From assembly GCA_002914845.1 (NCBI GenBank), contig JXTC01000028.1, forward strand, positions 414,967 to 478,966: a DNA stretch of 64,000 nucleotides. Reading direction: 5' to 3'. This stretch comes from Trema orientale (taxonomy: Eukaryota; Streptophyta; Magnoliopsida; Rosales; Cannabaceae). The stretch's first letter is position 1. Each line of letters starts with the position of its first letter. The notes below the pieces were generated by a model, which worked only from the letters and a program-made list of their open reading frames with translations, had not been told where the DNA came from and did not search any database. Positions 34,320-46,079 of this stretch are shown here, piece after piece. A program made the translations under genes and the position numbers.

Positions 34320-35185
34320 GGGGCTGTTTGGTATTGTTTTTTGTTTTCTGTTTTTAGAGTTGTGTTTTCAGAAATGAGAACAAAAACTGTTTTATAATAT
34401 TTTCAGAAAACAATGGGTGTTTGGCAAATGTTTTCTAAAAATATTTTTTAAGGAAAAAATTTATATGAATATAAAAAATTATATTTGTATTATAAAAAAA
34501 ATATTTAGAAAGAAAAAGTCAAAAGGGAGTGACGAGATATAAATTCAAGTAAGAGAATAAAGAAAGAGAAAGTCATAAGAGAAAATATAATAAAAGATAA
34601 TAATGAGAGAAAAAGTGATAAGAAATAATGAGGAAATAAAAAGTATTGAGAAAAATAGAAAAAAGAAAAATAAATAAAAACACACAAGAGGGAGAAAGTA
34701 ATAAGAATGCATGAGAAAAGAAAATAAAGATAAAGAAAGTTATAAAAAAACAAAGTAACAATAGAGAATAAGGAGAGATAATGTGATTAAAAAAATAAAG
34801 GGATATAAAATGATGAGAGAGGAAGTAATAAAATAAAATGAGGAGAAAGAAAATGATGAAAAAGAATGAGGATTGAAAGAACGAGGAAGGAGAAAGTGAC
34901 GAGAGAGAATGTAGTAAGAGAAAGTGAGGAGAGAAAAAGTGATTAGAGAGTGTATATAAAAGTCATGTGAAAGAATTACTTTATTCTTTTAGAAAAAGAA
35001 AAAATTAAGAAAATACTTTTGAAAACAATATTTTATTGTTCTATGAATTTTTTTGTTTTCTTTAACTCTGTTTTGAAAATTGTTTTCAGAGAACAATGCC
35101 AAACACCCTTTCTTGTTTTAAGAAAAAAGTTTTCTATTTTTAAAAACAAAAAAAAAGTGTTTTAGTTATGATGCCAAACATCCCT
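34320..35185. mobile_element. Tourist/PIF-Harbinger-like element, non-autonomous
   Basis: This is an approximately 866-bp element. The left end is GGGGCTGTTTGGTATTGTTT and the right end, reverse-complemented, is AGGGATGTTTGGCATCATAA. TAA lies on both sides (34317-34319 and 35186-35188), the 3-bp duplication typical of PIF/Harbinger and Tourist elements. Inverted similarity continues inward (GAGAACA/GAAAACA and TTTTCAGAAA-like blocks). About 460 bp of the interior (34500-34960) is almost pure A and G on the plus strand, with GAGAGAAAAAGTGATAAG-type phrases, which leave open low-complexity minus-strand frames that are not genes. Confidence 0.7.
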
Positions 35186-35188
35186 TAA

Positions 35189-36194
35189 GTACCCCCAAAT
35201 ATTAAAATTCTGTTAATGTGTAGATAAACTTTACTTATTTTTAAATAATAGAAAAATTTGGAAAAAGAGAAATAAAAACTCAAAAGGGCAGCTCTGTATT
35301 TTTTATATTAGAACACTTGATCTAAGGGAGATTGGATAATGATGAATTTCTACTAATTTTTGGAAGAAAATTAAAATAGAGTATTAGGTGTCATCTAAAG
35401 AGGGTCTTTTTGGTTTAAGTAATTTCTTCCAACTTATTTCTCCATAACTAATCTAGATCTTTATCGAAGAACACCCAATATTATTAGAGTATCCCTAACC
35501 CATAAGACCAAAATAGTGCAACTGTCACGTCATATAGTAACTCCATCTCTATCCTATTACATTATTTTTAACACCAAAAAAGAATATTTCTTGTATATTC
35601 CTTTTTATCAATTTTTTATATAACTTCTTTTTTTTTTTTTTTCTAATTCTCTACTATTTATCTATTTCACTAAGTATGCCCATATACAATTTTTTTTTTC
35701 TTTTCACGTATTGATTCAATAATATATTTTATTATTTAACAAAGTTGTAGACACTAATAGATTAATAAATTATATTTATTTACTAACATGACCCATTTAC
35801 AATTACTATATTAATTGAAATATTAACATAATTATTTGTGAATCAAAACATTATATTTAATAATTAAACATAAATACAAATGTGAAACTTAAATGTTGAT
35901 GTGAAAAAAAAGACCATCTTGGACAGGCAGGAACAATGGATATTCAGCGGTAGAATTTGGCCTTCAGGAAAAGGAAAGAAGAAAACAAAATTTTATTACG
36001 AGACTTGAATTCTATTGCTAGTCCAAATATATATGAGAATTTTTGAGCTGAATAAGCAAGAATTATACCATAAAAAAAAAAAAACCCCTCAACAACAATA
36101 ACAACAGGGGCATCTTTCTGTCACTAATGCGTTTGGCCAATATTTCAACTATATTGGAGGATCCAAAATCGATCTTCAAGAATACTAAATTGTA
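35189..36194. other. A+T-rich sequence left of the gypsy element
   Basis: I see no gene. A long poly-T tract lies near 35625-35642. The last part (36000-36194) borders the truncated gypsy LTR and holds no target-site sequence that can be matched to the right side. Confidence 0.45.
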
Positions 36195-36548
36195 TCAGGA
36201 AGTACTCAATGTAACTTCGGAAGTTCAGGAGCGGAACAGTGAGAAGTTGCTTTCTTCGTTGATAGTCGGTAACTGTGTAAGATAATATTGTTTACTCTCT
36301 TGGTTTGTATTAATAATTAAGAGCCCGTATCACAGACTAGGTCTGTATAATTTTTATGCTTGGATTGTGAGATAGATGATGATGCTTAGTTTGTTTAATA
36401 AATTTACTTAACAATCTACATCTAACGGTGGTCACAAAACTATGAGAATTTTATTCTAAAATTATTCTACAAATTTTCAAAAACAACTTTTGAATTTCTA
36501 TTTATGAAATTTCTTTTCTACCACTGGCCTAGGGTTCGGATCGTGACA
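36195..36548 (+). repeat. Truncated 5' LTR of the gypsy element
   Basis: This 354-bp sequence aligns with the last 323 bp of the 3' LTR (from 52211), starting TCAGGAAGTACTCAATGTAA and ending GATCGTGACA. The upstream 1.9 kb of the LTR is missing. Compared with the 3' LTR it has an extra GTTTGTTTAATAAATTTACT-type insertion near 36390-36412. Confidence 0.9.
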
Positions 36549-36556
36549 GAAAATTT

Positions 36557-36568
36557 TGGTATAAGAGC
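36557..36568 (+). other. Primer-binding site of the gypsy element
   Basis: TGGTATAAGAGC lies 8 bp inside the 5' LTR end and differs from the initiator-tRNA-Met complement TGGTATCAGAGC at one position. Confidence 0.8.
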
Positions 36569-36683
36569 AAATGTTTATCTGCATAGGATGTGACACCATT
36601 AGATTATAATGTAATTAGTTTTCAAAAAAAAAAAAAAAAGACTTCATCATTGTCCCACTAACACTTTAGCGCAAATTGTTAAG

Positions 36684-39600
36684 ATGCCTAAGAGAAGAAG
36701 ATTACCGAGGCAAGAGCCAAGAACCGATACTCGTTCTCCACAACAACATGTTCCCGATCCCTTAGCAGATCTGTATGATGCCTTGCGAGAGAAACCGTGA
36801 CTAAGAGCTCTACGAAATCCTGAGACCCGGCAAGTTAGCTTTTTCAAGGATTTCATAAAGCTAAATCGGCCGTCTTTTGATAGTGAACTAGACCCCACTG
36901 CAGCTGAGAAATGACTCTGAGATATCAAGAGGATATTTACAACCATTGGGATACCAGCTGAATTCTAAGTGATTTTTGCCACTTTCAAACTGTCAGATAG
37001 AGCTATCAATTGGTGGGAAACTGTAAGCTGTCATGACAGGAGACTGGTATCACATGGGATATTTTTGAGTGACTGTTCAGAGATCAGTATACAAATGCTA
37101 GTTATAGAGCTACTATGATTACGGAGTACGAACGACTCTAGCAAGGTGACATGACTGTGAATGAGTAATACATCCCGATCCATGGAATTGGCACAGTATG
37201 CTTATGTATTGGGAACAGACTCTACACTTGAGATGGTCAAATTTATGAAAGCTCTAAGGCCAGCTATTTTGGAAAAGACCGTGACCCAGCAGTTTGACAA
37301 CCTGGTTGATCTAGTAGCTGCAGCACAGAAAGCTGAAGTATTTCTTGATGATAAGTCAACTATGAGGTAACAACTGAGGAATAGAGATACCGACAGGAAA
37401 GCCAACAAGCGGAACCAGGGATCTCAAAATAGTGGAAGCACTACTATCAGTGGTTCATTTGGTAGAGTGAGGTTCAATCCTTATGGCTGCTATAACTGTG
37501 GCCAGCCAGGCCATAAGCAAAATAAATGCCCTCTTCTTGTGTAGAAATCTTTTTTTACTCAAGGAGGACCACAAGGTAGTAGGTCTGGCTCAGTTCCTTA
37601 CCAAAATACCCAGACAAGACTGCAACAGTACCGGAGTGCCTCACATGCCTTCACATCCCCTCAGCCTTTCCAACCCCAGTATCGTTCACATAGTTTTACT
37701 CAGAACTTTCAGACTCCTCAAGCTTCTGGTAATCAAGGAGGGCATAGATATATTAGTACTGGTCCAAGAGCTAGTAACAGCCAAACTTGTCACGGGATAG
37801 GGAACAAAGGAAAAGAAAAAGTTTCTAGTCAGTAAACAAACTGGCAAAAGGAGTCATTGATGGTATGATTTTCATTTCACACTCTTGGGCTCATGTTTTG
37901 TTTAATAATGGTAGTCCCCATTCTTTTATATCCTTGTTATTTGCTAAAATGTTGGGATTGAAATATTCTGTGTTATATCCTATTTTGACTTTGGGCACAC
38001 CAATAAGTGGAATAGAATATGTTTCTACCGTGTGTCATCATTGTCTTATTGTGGTAAAGAATTACTAGCTGATTTGATTGTATTTCCCTTGCAACAATTT
38101 AATGGAATTCTCAGTATAGATTGGTTATCCAAATATCGAGCCACCGTTAATTATTTTAGAAAGAGAATTACTCTTTTTCTTGAGGATGGATATCCTGTTG
38201 TTTACTAAGTTCGTTTGAATCTTTTGAAACCTAGTCCGATTTTAAAAGCATGCATGGATGGAAGGAAGAAACTTGAGTATTACGGGAATTTATTTGCCAT
38301 TAATAGTGAGATGGGGACTGCCGATCAATACCCCTAGATATCAATGGTTAGCGAGTTTCCAGATATTTTTCTAGAGGATTTACTAGAGCTATCACCTGAA
38401 AGGGAGATCGAGTTCTGCATTGATTTTATTCTTGGAGCTTAGCCAGTTTCTATTCCAACCTATCGCATGGCTCCAACGGAGATGACTGAATTGAGAAGTC
38501 AGCTGGACGACTTTTTGTCAAAAAGATTCATTAGAAATAGTACTTCTCTATGGGATGCTCATGTATGGTTTACTAAGAAAGCTAATAGTACGCTCAGACT
38601 CTGTGTGAATTACAGAAGACTAAATCAACTTACAGTGAAGAACAAGTATCTTCTACTAAGGATCGATGAGTTATTTGATCAACTTGTTGGGTCAAGATTT
38701 TTCTCCAAGATCGATTTGAGATCGGGTTATTATCAGTTAAAGATTCGAGAGGAGGACATACCGAAAACCGCGTTCAGGACTCATTATGGTCACTTTGAGT
38801 TTTTGGTTATGCCATTTGGTCTGACTAATGCTCCTGTAGCATTCATGGATTTTATGAACAGAATCTTCAGACCTTATCTGGATCGGTTTGTGGTTGTCTT
38901 CACTGGCAACATCATGATATACTCTAAGAATCAAGAAGTGCATGCTGAATACTTAAGGATTGTACTTCAGACTTTGAGAAATCATCAACTTTATGCCAAG
39001 AGATCCAAATGTGACTTCTAGATGACAGAAGTTAAATTCTTGGAGCACGTGATTTCTCAAAAGGGTATTTCAGTCGATCTTGCTAAGATAGAATCTGTTA
39101 TAAAGTAGGAAAAAAACCGAAGAATGTAACTGAGATAAGAAGTTTCCTTAGTTTAGTAAGCTACTACAATCCTTTTATGGAGAATTTCTCGAGAATTGCC
39201 TTACCTTTGACAAAGTTAATAAGAAAAGATATAAAGTTCATGTGGAATGATGACTGTGAAGAAGCCTTTATAGAATTGAAGAAATGATTGACGACTACAC
39301 TTGTTCTTACTGTTTCTAATAGTAATGAACCCTATGTTGTGTATACTGATGCTTCTAGTTCGAGTTTAGGATGTATCTTGATGTAAAATAATAAGGTAGT
39401 AGCTTATGCTTCTCGTCAGTTAAAGCCACATAAGAAGAATTATCCTACCCATGACCTAGAGTTTGCAGCAGTAATTTTTGCACTCAAGATTCGGAGATAT
39501 TACTTATATGATGTAAAATTTGACGTATTCTCCGATTACAAGAGCTTGAAGTATCACTTCACTCAATGTGATTTATTTGAGGCAGTGTAGATGGATCGAA

Positions 39601-40840
39601 TACATGAAAGATTATGACATTGACCTGCAGTACCATCGTGGTAAAGCTAATGTTGTCTAATGCTTTGAGTAGAAAATCTTATGGCATATTAGCTGTATTT
39701 ATTTTTCAGAATTGGAAGAATTCAATAGAAACTGGTGATTACAGCATGCAGTACTTCGAGACAGACAAAGCTACTTATCTTAGTAATATTGTGGCTACAT
39801 TATCACTTCTCCAAACAGTGGAACAAAGTCAATGGCAAGATCAAGACTTGAGAAAGATCTAGAATCAACTCCAAAATAGTGAACAGTTGGATGGTTGGAG
39901 TATAAATAAAGAAGGATTTTTGCTTTTCAAAGAGAAGCTAGTTATAGCTAATTATCCTCACCTTAGAAAGACCATTTTCATAAAGGTTTATAAGTCCAAG
40001 TTTGCAGTACATCTTGACAATACAGAGATGTATCATAATCTGAAAAGACACTATTGCTAGAAAGGTATGAAGCGAGATGTAGCTATTTTTGTGACTAAGT
40101 GCATGACTTGTCAGTAAGTTAAGACAAAACACTAGAGACCAGCTAGATTGCTACAACCTTTACCTATACTAGAGCGGAAATGCGATAAGATCACCATAGA
40201 CTTTGTGATTGGTTTGCTAATGACTCGAAAGAAAAATGACACAGTTTGGGTGATAGTTGATCAGATGACAAAGACTGCTCATTTTATACTAATCAGATCT
40301 GATTTTTCACTCAACAAACTTAGTCATCTCTACATTAATAACATTGTTCGATTGCATGGAGTATCATCAAGCATAGTTTCTGATAGAGACCCAAGATTTA
40401 CATCTAAGTTCTGTAGAGCGTTACAGAGAGCCTTGGGATCAGAACTGAATCTCAGTACAGCTCATCATCCTCAGACAGATTGCCAATCTGAGAAGACTAT
40501 TTAGATTCTAGAGGACATACTTTGCTCTTGTATATTAGATTTTTGCGAAAGCTGGAATGATCACCCATCATCGGTAGAGTTTGCTTACAAAAATAGCTAC
40601 CAAACTAGTCTTGACATAGCTCCATATGAGGTATTATATGGGAAACTATGCAGATCGCCCTTGTGTTGGGCTGATGTAGAGAAGCGTATTACTCTTGGGC
40701 CAGAATTAATAAAAGAGACTACTGAGAAAATTAACAGATTTGGAAAGACTCGAGGTTATGCAGAGTCGTCAGAAAAGCTATGCAGACCCAAGGAAACACG
40801 AATTAGAGTTCGAAGTTGGTGATAAAGTAATCTTGAAAGT
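36684..40840 (+). pseudogene. Degenerate gypsy gag-pol, first part
   Basis: Gag starts at MPKRRRLPRQEP (36684) and is interrupted within 35 codons. The capsid region follows in changing frames to about 37370. The zinc knuckle CYNCGQPGHKQNKC (37488-37529) is intact. The protease site reads NNGS where DSGA is usual (about 37905). Reverse transcriptase is open from 38467 to 39021 ([40 protein letters not shown]), but the catalytic FxDD is FTGN (38899-38910), so both aspartates are lost. RNase H has YTDASSSSLGCILM (about 39343) with stops. The integrase core is readable at 40148-40504 (ITIDFVIGL, SDRDPRFTSKF, STAHHPQTD). It stops in mid-integrase at 40840, where the Athila-like element begins. 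Many stops lie at expected Trp or Gln codons. Confidence 0.9.
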
Positions 40841-42775
40841 TAACACATAACCGCAAGTATACGTGTCGCAACAAGTAATATAGAAAGTAAGAGAGTATCA
40901 TTCCTACGGAGAGTACTTGATTCACAATTGCTAACTGCTAACTGAAACTAGCTTGCAATTTATCCAAACAATAATAAGGTGATTATTTTGAGCAAGAACT
41001 AAAATGTAAATAACAAGGTATAATACAAGAATAGAAATCAAAATTAAGCAATCAAAGATTATTTTTAAAACAATAATAAGGAACCCAGAGATACAATCTA
41101 CCATCTAACTCCTCCAACTACTAATTTTCCTCATGGTTCAATTATCCATTTAGAGTTAACAACCAAAAATTCAAATGTATTCACAAATTTCTTTCCAACA
41201 CATAAGTAAAAATATCTAGATAAGCTAATATGTTACTTCTAACATAAATTGACTAGATTCATTATGTAATACCCCAAGTCCTACATCGGGTATGTTCTGG
41301 GAAGATCATGGGTATTTAAGTGATAATCTATGAGCCCAAAAGTAACTTCAAGCTAGCACTTTTGGATGAGGCCCAGTGGTGTTATATTTGGTATTCAGAG
41401 CCGACCCAGTCCATACCTGTGTGGGTCTTGGAAGGCTGCCACAGGCCGAAATCGTGGCGAATATGGACCCCGCCCATAGGAGTTATATATGGGCTATTGA
41501 ATATGGACCCCCTAGCAAGGACACTAGGCCTTTAACGGGAGGAGATTGTAACACCCCAAGTCCTACATCGAGTATGTTGTTGGAAGATCAAGGGTATTTA
41601 AGTAATGGTCCATGAGCCCAAAAGTACCTTCAAGCTAGCACTTTTGGGTGAGGCCCAATGGTGTAACACATTAAGTTTGGTGATTCTCACACAAACGTTG
41701 CACAAGTCACATAGGTATATTCCTATCCGATGCAAACTCACCCCACATTAGATGATCTTATGTTATTCTACCTATGTCCAAACCAAAACTCCCCTTCTCA
41801 TGTTCATAAAAGTTTCACTCAACAACTATTTAATGGCCAAGAAAATAGATGCATTAAGCTTAAGATACAACAACCAACTCAACAATTGATATCAAGAACA
41901 ATTAAGAAAAACAAAGCAATTGGATTATAATAGAGGTTCAATTGCCTCCCTAGAAATCAAGTTTAGCTCATGTTCATATAAAATGAATCAAAACAAATGT
42001 AACAAGATTGATACATATTTATTTTTAGAAAATAGAAGAGAAAGACAAGAGCAAGAGAAAAGAAAAACTCTTTTGAAGCTTCCAATCTGATTTCTTGGAT
42101 TTGAATCTCCTTCTTTGGTGTTGTTTCTCCCTTAGAAATGCTCTAAGAACTCTTAATTGTTACGGTTTTTTCATCCCCCCCTCTTATGAGTGAAAAAAGA
42201 GTTAAATAGAGGAGGTTCACAAATCAAACCCGGGATTTCTGTAATATATTCTGCACTTTTTGGTACTGTAGCGCCAAAACTGGCAGAAAAATGGCGCTGC
42301 AGCACCAAATGATAGCATTGCAGCGCTACAGAAATGAGGCTGTGGTGCCATAAAATTGGGGTTACAGCGCGACAAATCGGTGCCACGATGCTATAGAATT
42401 GGGGTTGTAGCCCTACGGTTTTGGGGTTGTAAGCTCATGGACTTGGCGCTGCAGCCTCTTTATTTTGGGGCTGGGGTGATAGATTTTTGGGCTTGGGGCT
42501 GCGGTACTAATTTTTCTATGATGCGGCACCGAACTGTTTTGCTTCTAACTTTACTCTGAAAGCTCTATCACCGGTCTTCTCATGTTATGGTATAAGTTTG
42601 TCACCTAAATGTCTTGATTTAGCTCTAATTTAGCTCCGAAAAATAACATTCTTCGCGCAATGATATCTTACCTTAAATATGCATCAAAAATAACAAAACA
42701 AGTAAAAAGAGCTCAAAGACGAGCAATTCTTAAGCTCGAAAGGATAATATAAATAAGTATAAAATACACTTATCA
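40841..42775 (-). repeat. 3' LTR of the Athila-like element, containing a TRIM
   Basis: The sequence aligns with 47680-49137 throughout, apart from the 404-bp TRIM at 41265-41668. Shared features include the GCAAGTATACG/GCAAGTAAACG end, the oligo-A central part and the GGCGC-rich segment (42250-42530). Without the TRIM and its 5-bp duplication it would be about 1.53 kb. Confidence 0.88.
41265..41668 (+). mobile_element. TRIM (miniature LTR retrotransposon), CATTA target duplication
   Basis: This complete 404-bp TRIM has two 122-bp LTRs (41265-41386 and 41547-41668; first bases TGTAATACCCCAAG and TGTAACACCCCAAG). A primer site TGGTATTCAGAGCC (41389-41402) matches initiator tRNA-Met, and the polypurine-like tract AACGGGAGGAGAT (41534-41546) precedes the second LTR. 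CATTA flanks both sides (41260-41264 and 41669-41673). The other LTR of the host element (around 48090-48110) keeps the uninterrupted site, with a single copy of the target (ATTTATTAAG). It encodes no protein and depends on other elements for movement. Confidence 0.93.
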
Positions 42776-45030
42776 AATTCTCTAAAACTTAAGCAAAAGC
42801 TCATCCTTGAGCTAAAACAAAAGAGAGAACAAGCAAGAATTAACTAAAACAATATAAAATCAAAATTAAGACACATAACTAAAGCTTTTGAATGAGATCA
42901 ACTTTGTCTCAACACTCTATAAAAGATAAATAACTCAAAAGAAACTTAAAAGCATCACAATAGTTTAGAATTTCAATTCTACTAGCAGCTTGAATTTGTT
43001 GTCTAATCTTAGTGTGTATGTGTGTGTGTAATAGTTACTTACATTTATTCCTTCATACTCGGATCACTTTATGCAGACTTAGGATACACACTTAGCACTA
43101 TCTCAATAAAAGTGAAGCAGTCATCTTATAAGCCCACTTTTCATATCAATCTCCACTAATATAGAATAATACTAAATCGAAGATTAATAAGTCTTAAATC
43201 GACTTGTAATACAGCTTGGGTAATGGTGGATGGAATGGACCTCATTTTAGGTTTAGCTCAAACCATAAACACAATCTTTGCTCAATAAACACACGCCTTT
43301 TAAAGCATACCATAACATTTTTTCCCAATTTTAATTTTTGATCTATTCTCAAATTTTCCTTTACAATCCCTTTATTCAACAGAAAGACAATTGACAATTA
43401 CACAATACAAACTTTTTTTATAAAAAAAAAATAAAATCGACTACCAATTTAATGTAGCCGAACTTCTTCCTTCAAAAAGACCTTCGTTCTTCACTAACTG
43501 CTCACACTTAACCAAAAGTTCATAATTCGCTTTCAAGCATCTATGGTGTGAAAGGAGGTAGTTTGGGGAAGTATTTATTGGTAAGAAGAGTTTATAGGGC
43601 TAACAAAATGAAAAGACTGAGTCATAGGCTCAATGGGGGAGACTAAGAATATTATATTAACGGGTAAGCTTGAAAGGCTCAACTAGTCCAAATGGCCTAC
43701 ATCATTTATTCGATTTTCATGCTACCTAAGATTTCATCTCGATCGACAATTAAACTGGTTCTAAAATGACATGAGACAAAAAAAAAATTTCTAAGCCACG
43801 TATATAAAGCTACTCTAAGCAATTCAAGGTTAAATACTCACAACTATGTGCAAAATTTGTTCAAGAGTTGTTCACAAAGCAAAACCACAAAAGATTTAAG
43901 CAAATAAAAAATCATCATACTAAATGTTTCTAAAGAGTTATATCACACATACTCTCAATCATATCATCAACAATTAACCTCTATCAAAAGCTCCAAACAA
44001 CACACAATCAAACAACTAAACAAAAGAGAAACATATACTAACAAAGAAAGAAAGACATCGAATAAACTAAAATAAAACAAAGGGAAATAGTCTAAAGACA
44101 ATACACGTAAGTGCTAGAAACCCCCCAAACTTAATGTGTGCATTGTCCAATGCACCAACTATGAAATAACAAGGAGGAATAAGTACTTATCTAATCAAAG
44201 GCCACTTAGTCAGTCTCCAAGATACTGTGATCGCCAAGGTGATTAGTTTGGCTTATGGTAGTGGCAATAGCAATGCCATACAAGGTTAAATTGTTTTTTT
44301 CTTTTTTTTTTGGATGGTGGTGCCGTGGCGCCAAAAGTGGCGCAGCGCTAATGCATGGGAAATTTTTCATTTTTTTTTTGCTTCGGGTCACACCGCGGCG
44401 CCAAGTGGCACTGTAGTGTCACCACCTAGGCTGGTGGCTATTATTTGGCACTAGGGTGCCATTTTATGGCACTAGGGTGCTAAGTTTCTATTTGTGACAC
44501 CCCAGAATAGCGCTGTAGCACCATTTTGACACTCTGAGGAGCCACCACCTGGGCAATTAGCAAAATTTGGCACAGAGTGGGGCTAGAGTGTCAAATTAAG
44601 CTCCTAGGGTGCCAAAATGACAACAACTCTTCAATTTCTCTGTAATTAAGCCCCTCTACCTATACCTTCATTACTTTGTCTTCAATACAAATACATCATA
44701 AGAACTTCAAAACATGCTTCCCTTTTTATTAACATCATAAGCTTAAGTTGCCTCCCAAATAGTGCGTGTTTACCATCTTTAGCTTGACATTGCCACTCCT
44801 CATTGAGGATTGGTCATGGCAATGGATAATTTAGCTCGATCAAGCTTTCCTGCTGAGTACTCCTTGAGCTTTTGAATATTCATATTGATTCTTCTAGTCG
44901 GGCTCTTATTTTTCACTTTAATTGCACCATATGAAGACACATTAGTATCTTTAAATAGTCTCGACCATCTTGACTTAAGCTTACCTAGGAAGAGTTTTAA
45001 GCGAGACGTACCAAGTATACCCTTTTGTCC
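42776..45030 (-). other. 3' untranslated internal region of the Athila-like element
   Basis: No coding sequence is seen. On the minus strand it contains CACACATTAAGTTTGGGGGG (about 44121-44140), a conserved phrase found in the 3' untranslated region of many plant Athila/Tat-type elements. It also has a block (44310-44620) rich in TGGCGCCA/GGCACCA words like those in the LTR. No envelope-like frame is visible. Confidence 0.65.
44850..45030 (-). pseudogene. Integrase C-terminal scrap of the Athila-like element
   Basis: On the minus strand the translation includes FLGKLKSRWSRLFKDTNVSS, then YGAIKV and NIQKLKEYSAGK. This matches the end of Athila-type integrases (a PGKLKSRWSGPF-type motif, then YGAVE and a LK-Tyr end). 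It lies within about 150 bp of the protease remnant, where about 3 kb of reverse transcriptase, RNase H and integrase core should intervene. This shows one large internal deletion. Confidence 0.7.
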
Positions 45031-45168
45031 CGGCTCAAAATGATGATCACTATACCTTTTTTTCTTCGTTTCTCACTTTCTAAATTTCTTCTTGTATAGC
45101 TAATGGTGGCTGGAGGAGGAGAGTGAAGGCTCTATGACTTCAATTAGGGGATTAGAGTTAGAAGAATA

Positions 45169-45900
45169 TTATGGGGCTTCCACAACATTGGTGTTCCCTA
45201 GAGCCTTCTTTGCCTTTACATCAATAGGATGAATGCTAGAGGCCTCATGACTGATTAATGGAGCTTTTTTCAATGAATTATCTTCAATGTTCTCTTTCAC
45301 CAAATTCACTTTATAACAGTCATCAATGTCGCTAGGAGAATCCACTTCTTTGAACATATTGAAGGATATGACTTGATCCTCCCCCCTCATGGTAAGTTCT
45401 CCTTTGTACATATCAATGACTGTCCTTCCAGTTACTAAGAACGGTCTTCTAAAGATAATTGGAAGATTTTCATCTTCCTGCATATCAAGAACAATAAAAT
45501 CAGTTGGGAAGAATAACTTGTCCACCTTCACAAGTACATTCTCAATGATTCCTCTTGGATACTTGATAAACCGATCTGCGAATTGGAGCATTGCAGTAGT
45601 TGGCCTTGCTTCACCCAAACCAAGTTTTCAAAAGATAGAAAATGGCATTCAATTGATACTAGCTCCCAAATCGCACAAAGCTTTACCCAAAAAACGATCA
45701 CCAATAGTGTAAGGAATGTTAAAGCTTCTCGAATTCTCGAGCATAGGAGGAAACTTGTTTTGAAGAATAGCACTACACTTCTTTATGAGAGCAATGGTTT
45801 CAAATCCCCTCTATCACCTGTTCTTGGAAAGGATCTCCTTCATGAACTTTACATAACTAGGCATTTGCTCAAGTGCCTCAATAAAGGGAATGTTGATATG
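45169..45900 (-). pseudogene. Degenerate Athila-type protease region
   Basis: Minus-strand reading gives PPMLENSRSFNIPYTIGD, then ALCDLGASIN with the Athila/Tat DLGA active site (about 45670-45690), followed by a stop. It continues as GEARPTTAMLQFADRFIKYP, RGIIENVLVKVDKLFFPTDF, IVLDMQEDENLPII and FRRPFLVTGRTVIDMYKGEL, the last with FRRPFL where LGRPFL is usual. The open part is 45169-45618. Further stops occur upstream. It is non-functional. Confidence 0.8.
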
Positions 45901-46079
45901 TAGCTATTTAAACACTTCCAAAAACTTGGAGAAATGTTAGTCAAGCTTGTTCTTTTGAAAGTATTGAGGGAATGGTAATGGTAGATTGTAAGGACATGAC
46001 TTTGATAGCGATGTTGACGGACTTCCAATGCTCATTTCTTCAATTGGCTTCTCTCCACCATTCTCTTTGGCTTACTCTT

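Noticed and set aside
34505..34761. Minus-strand hydrophobic open frames that look like membrane proteins
   Set aside because: They are the reverse of a nearly pure A/G stretch inside a Tourist-like element, and Phe/Leu/Ser-rich translation is automatic.
41265..41668. Tandem repeat or small gene family suggested by similar open frames at 41320, 41376, 49266 and 49490
   Set aside because: The frames coincide with TRIM LTR and internal sequence, with primer sites and target duplications that identify a non-coding retroelement.
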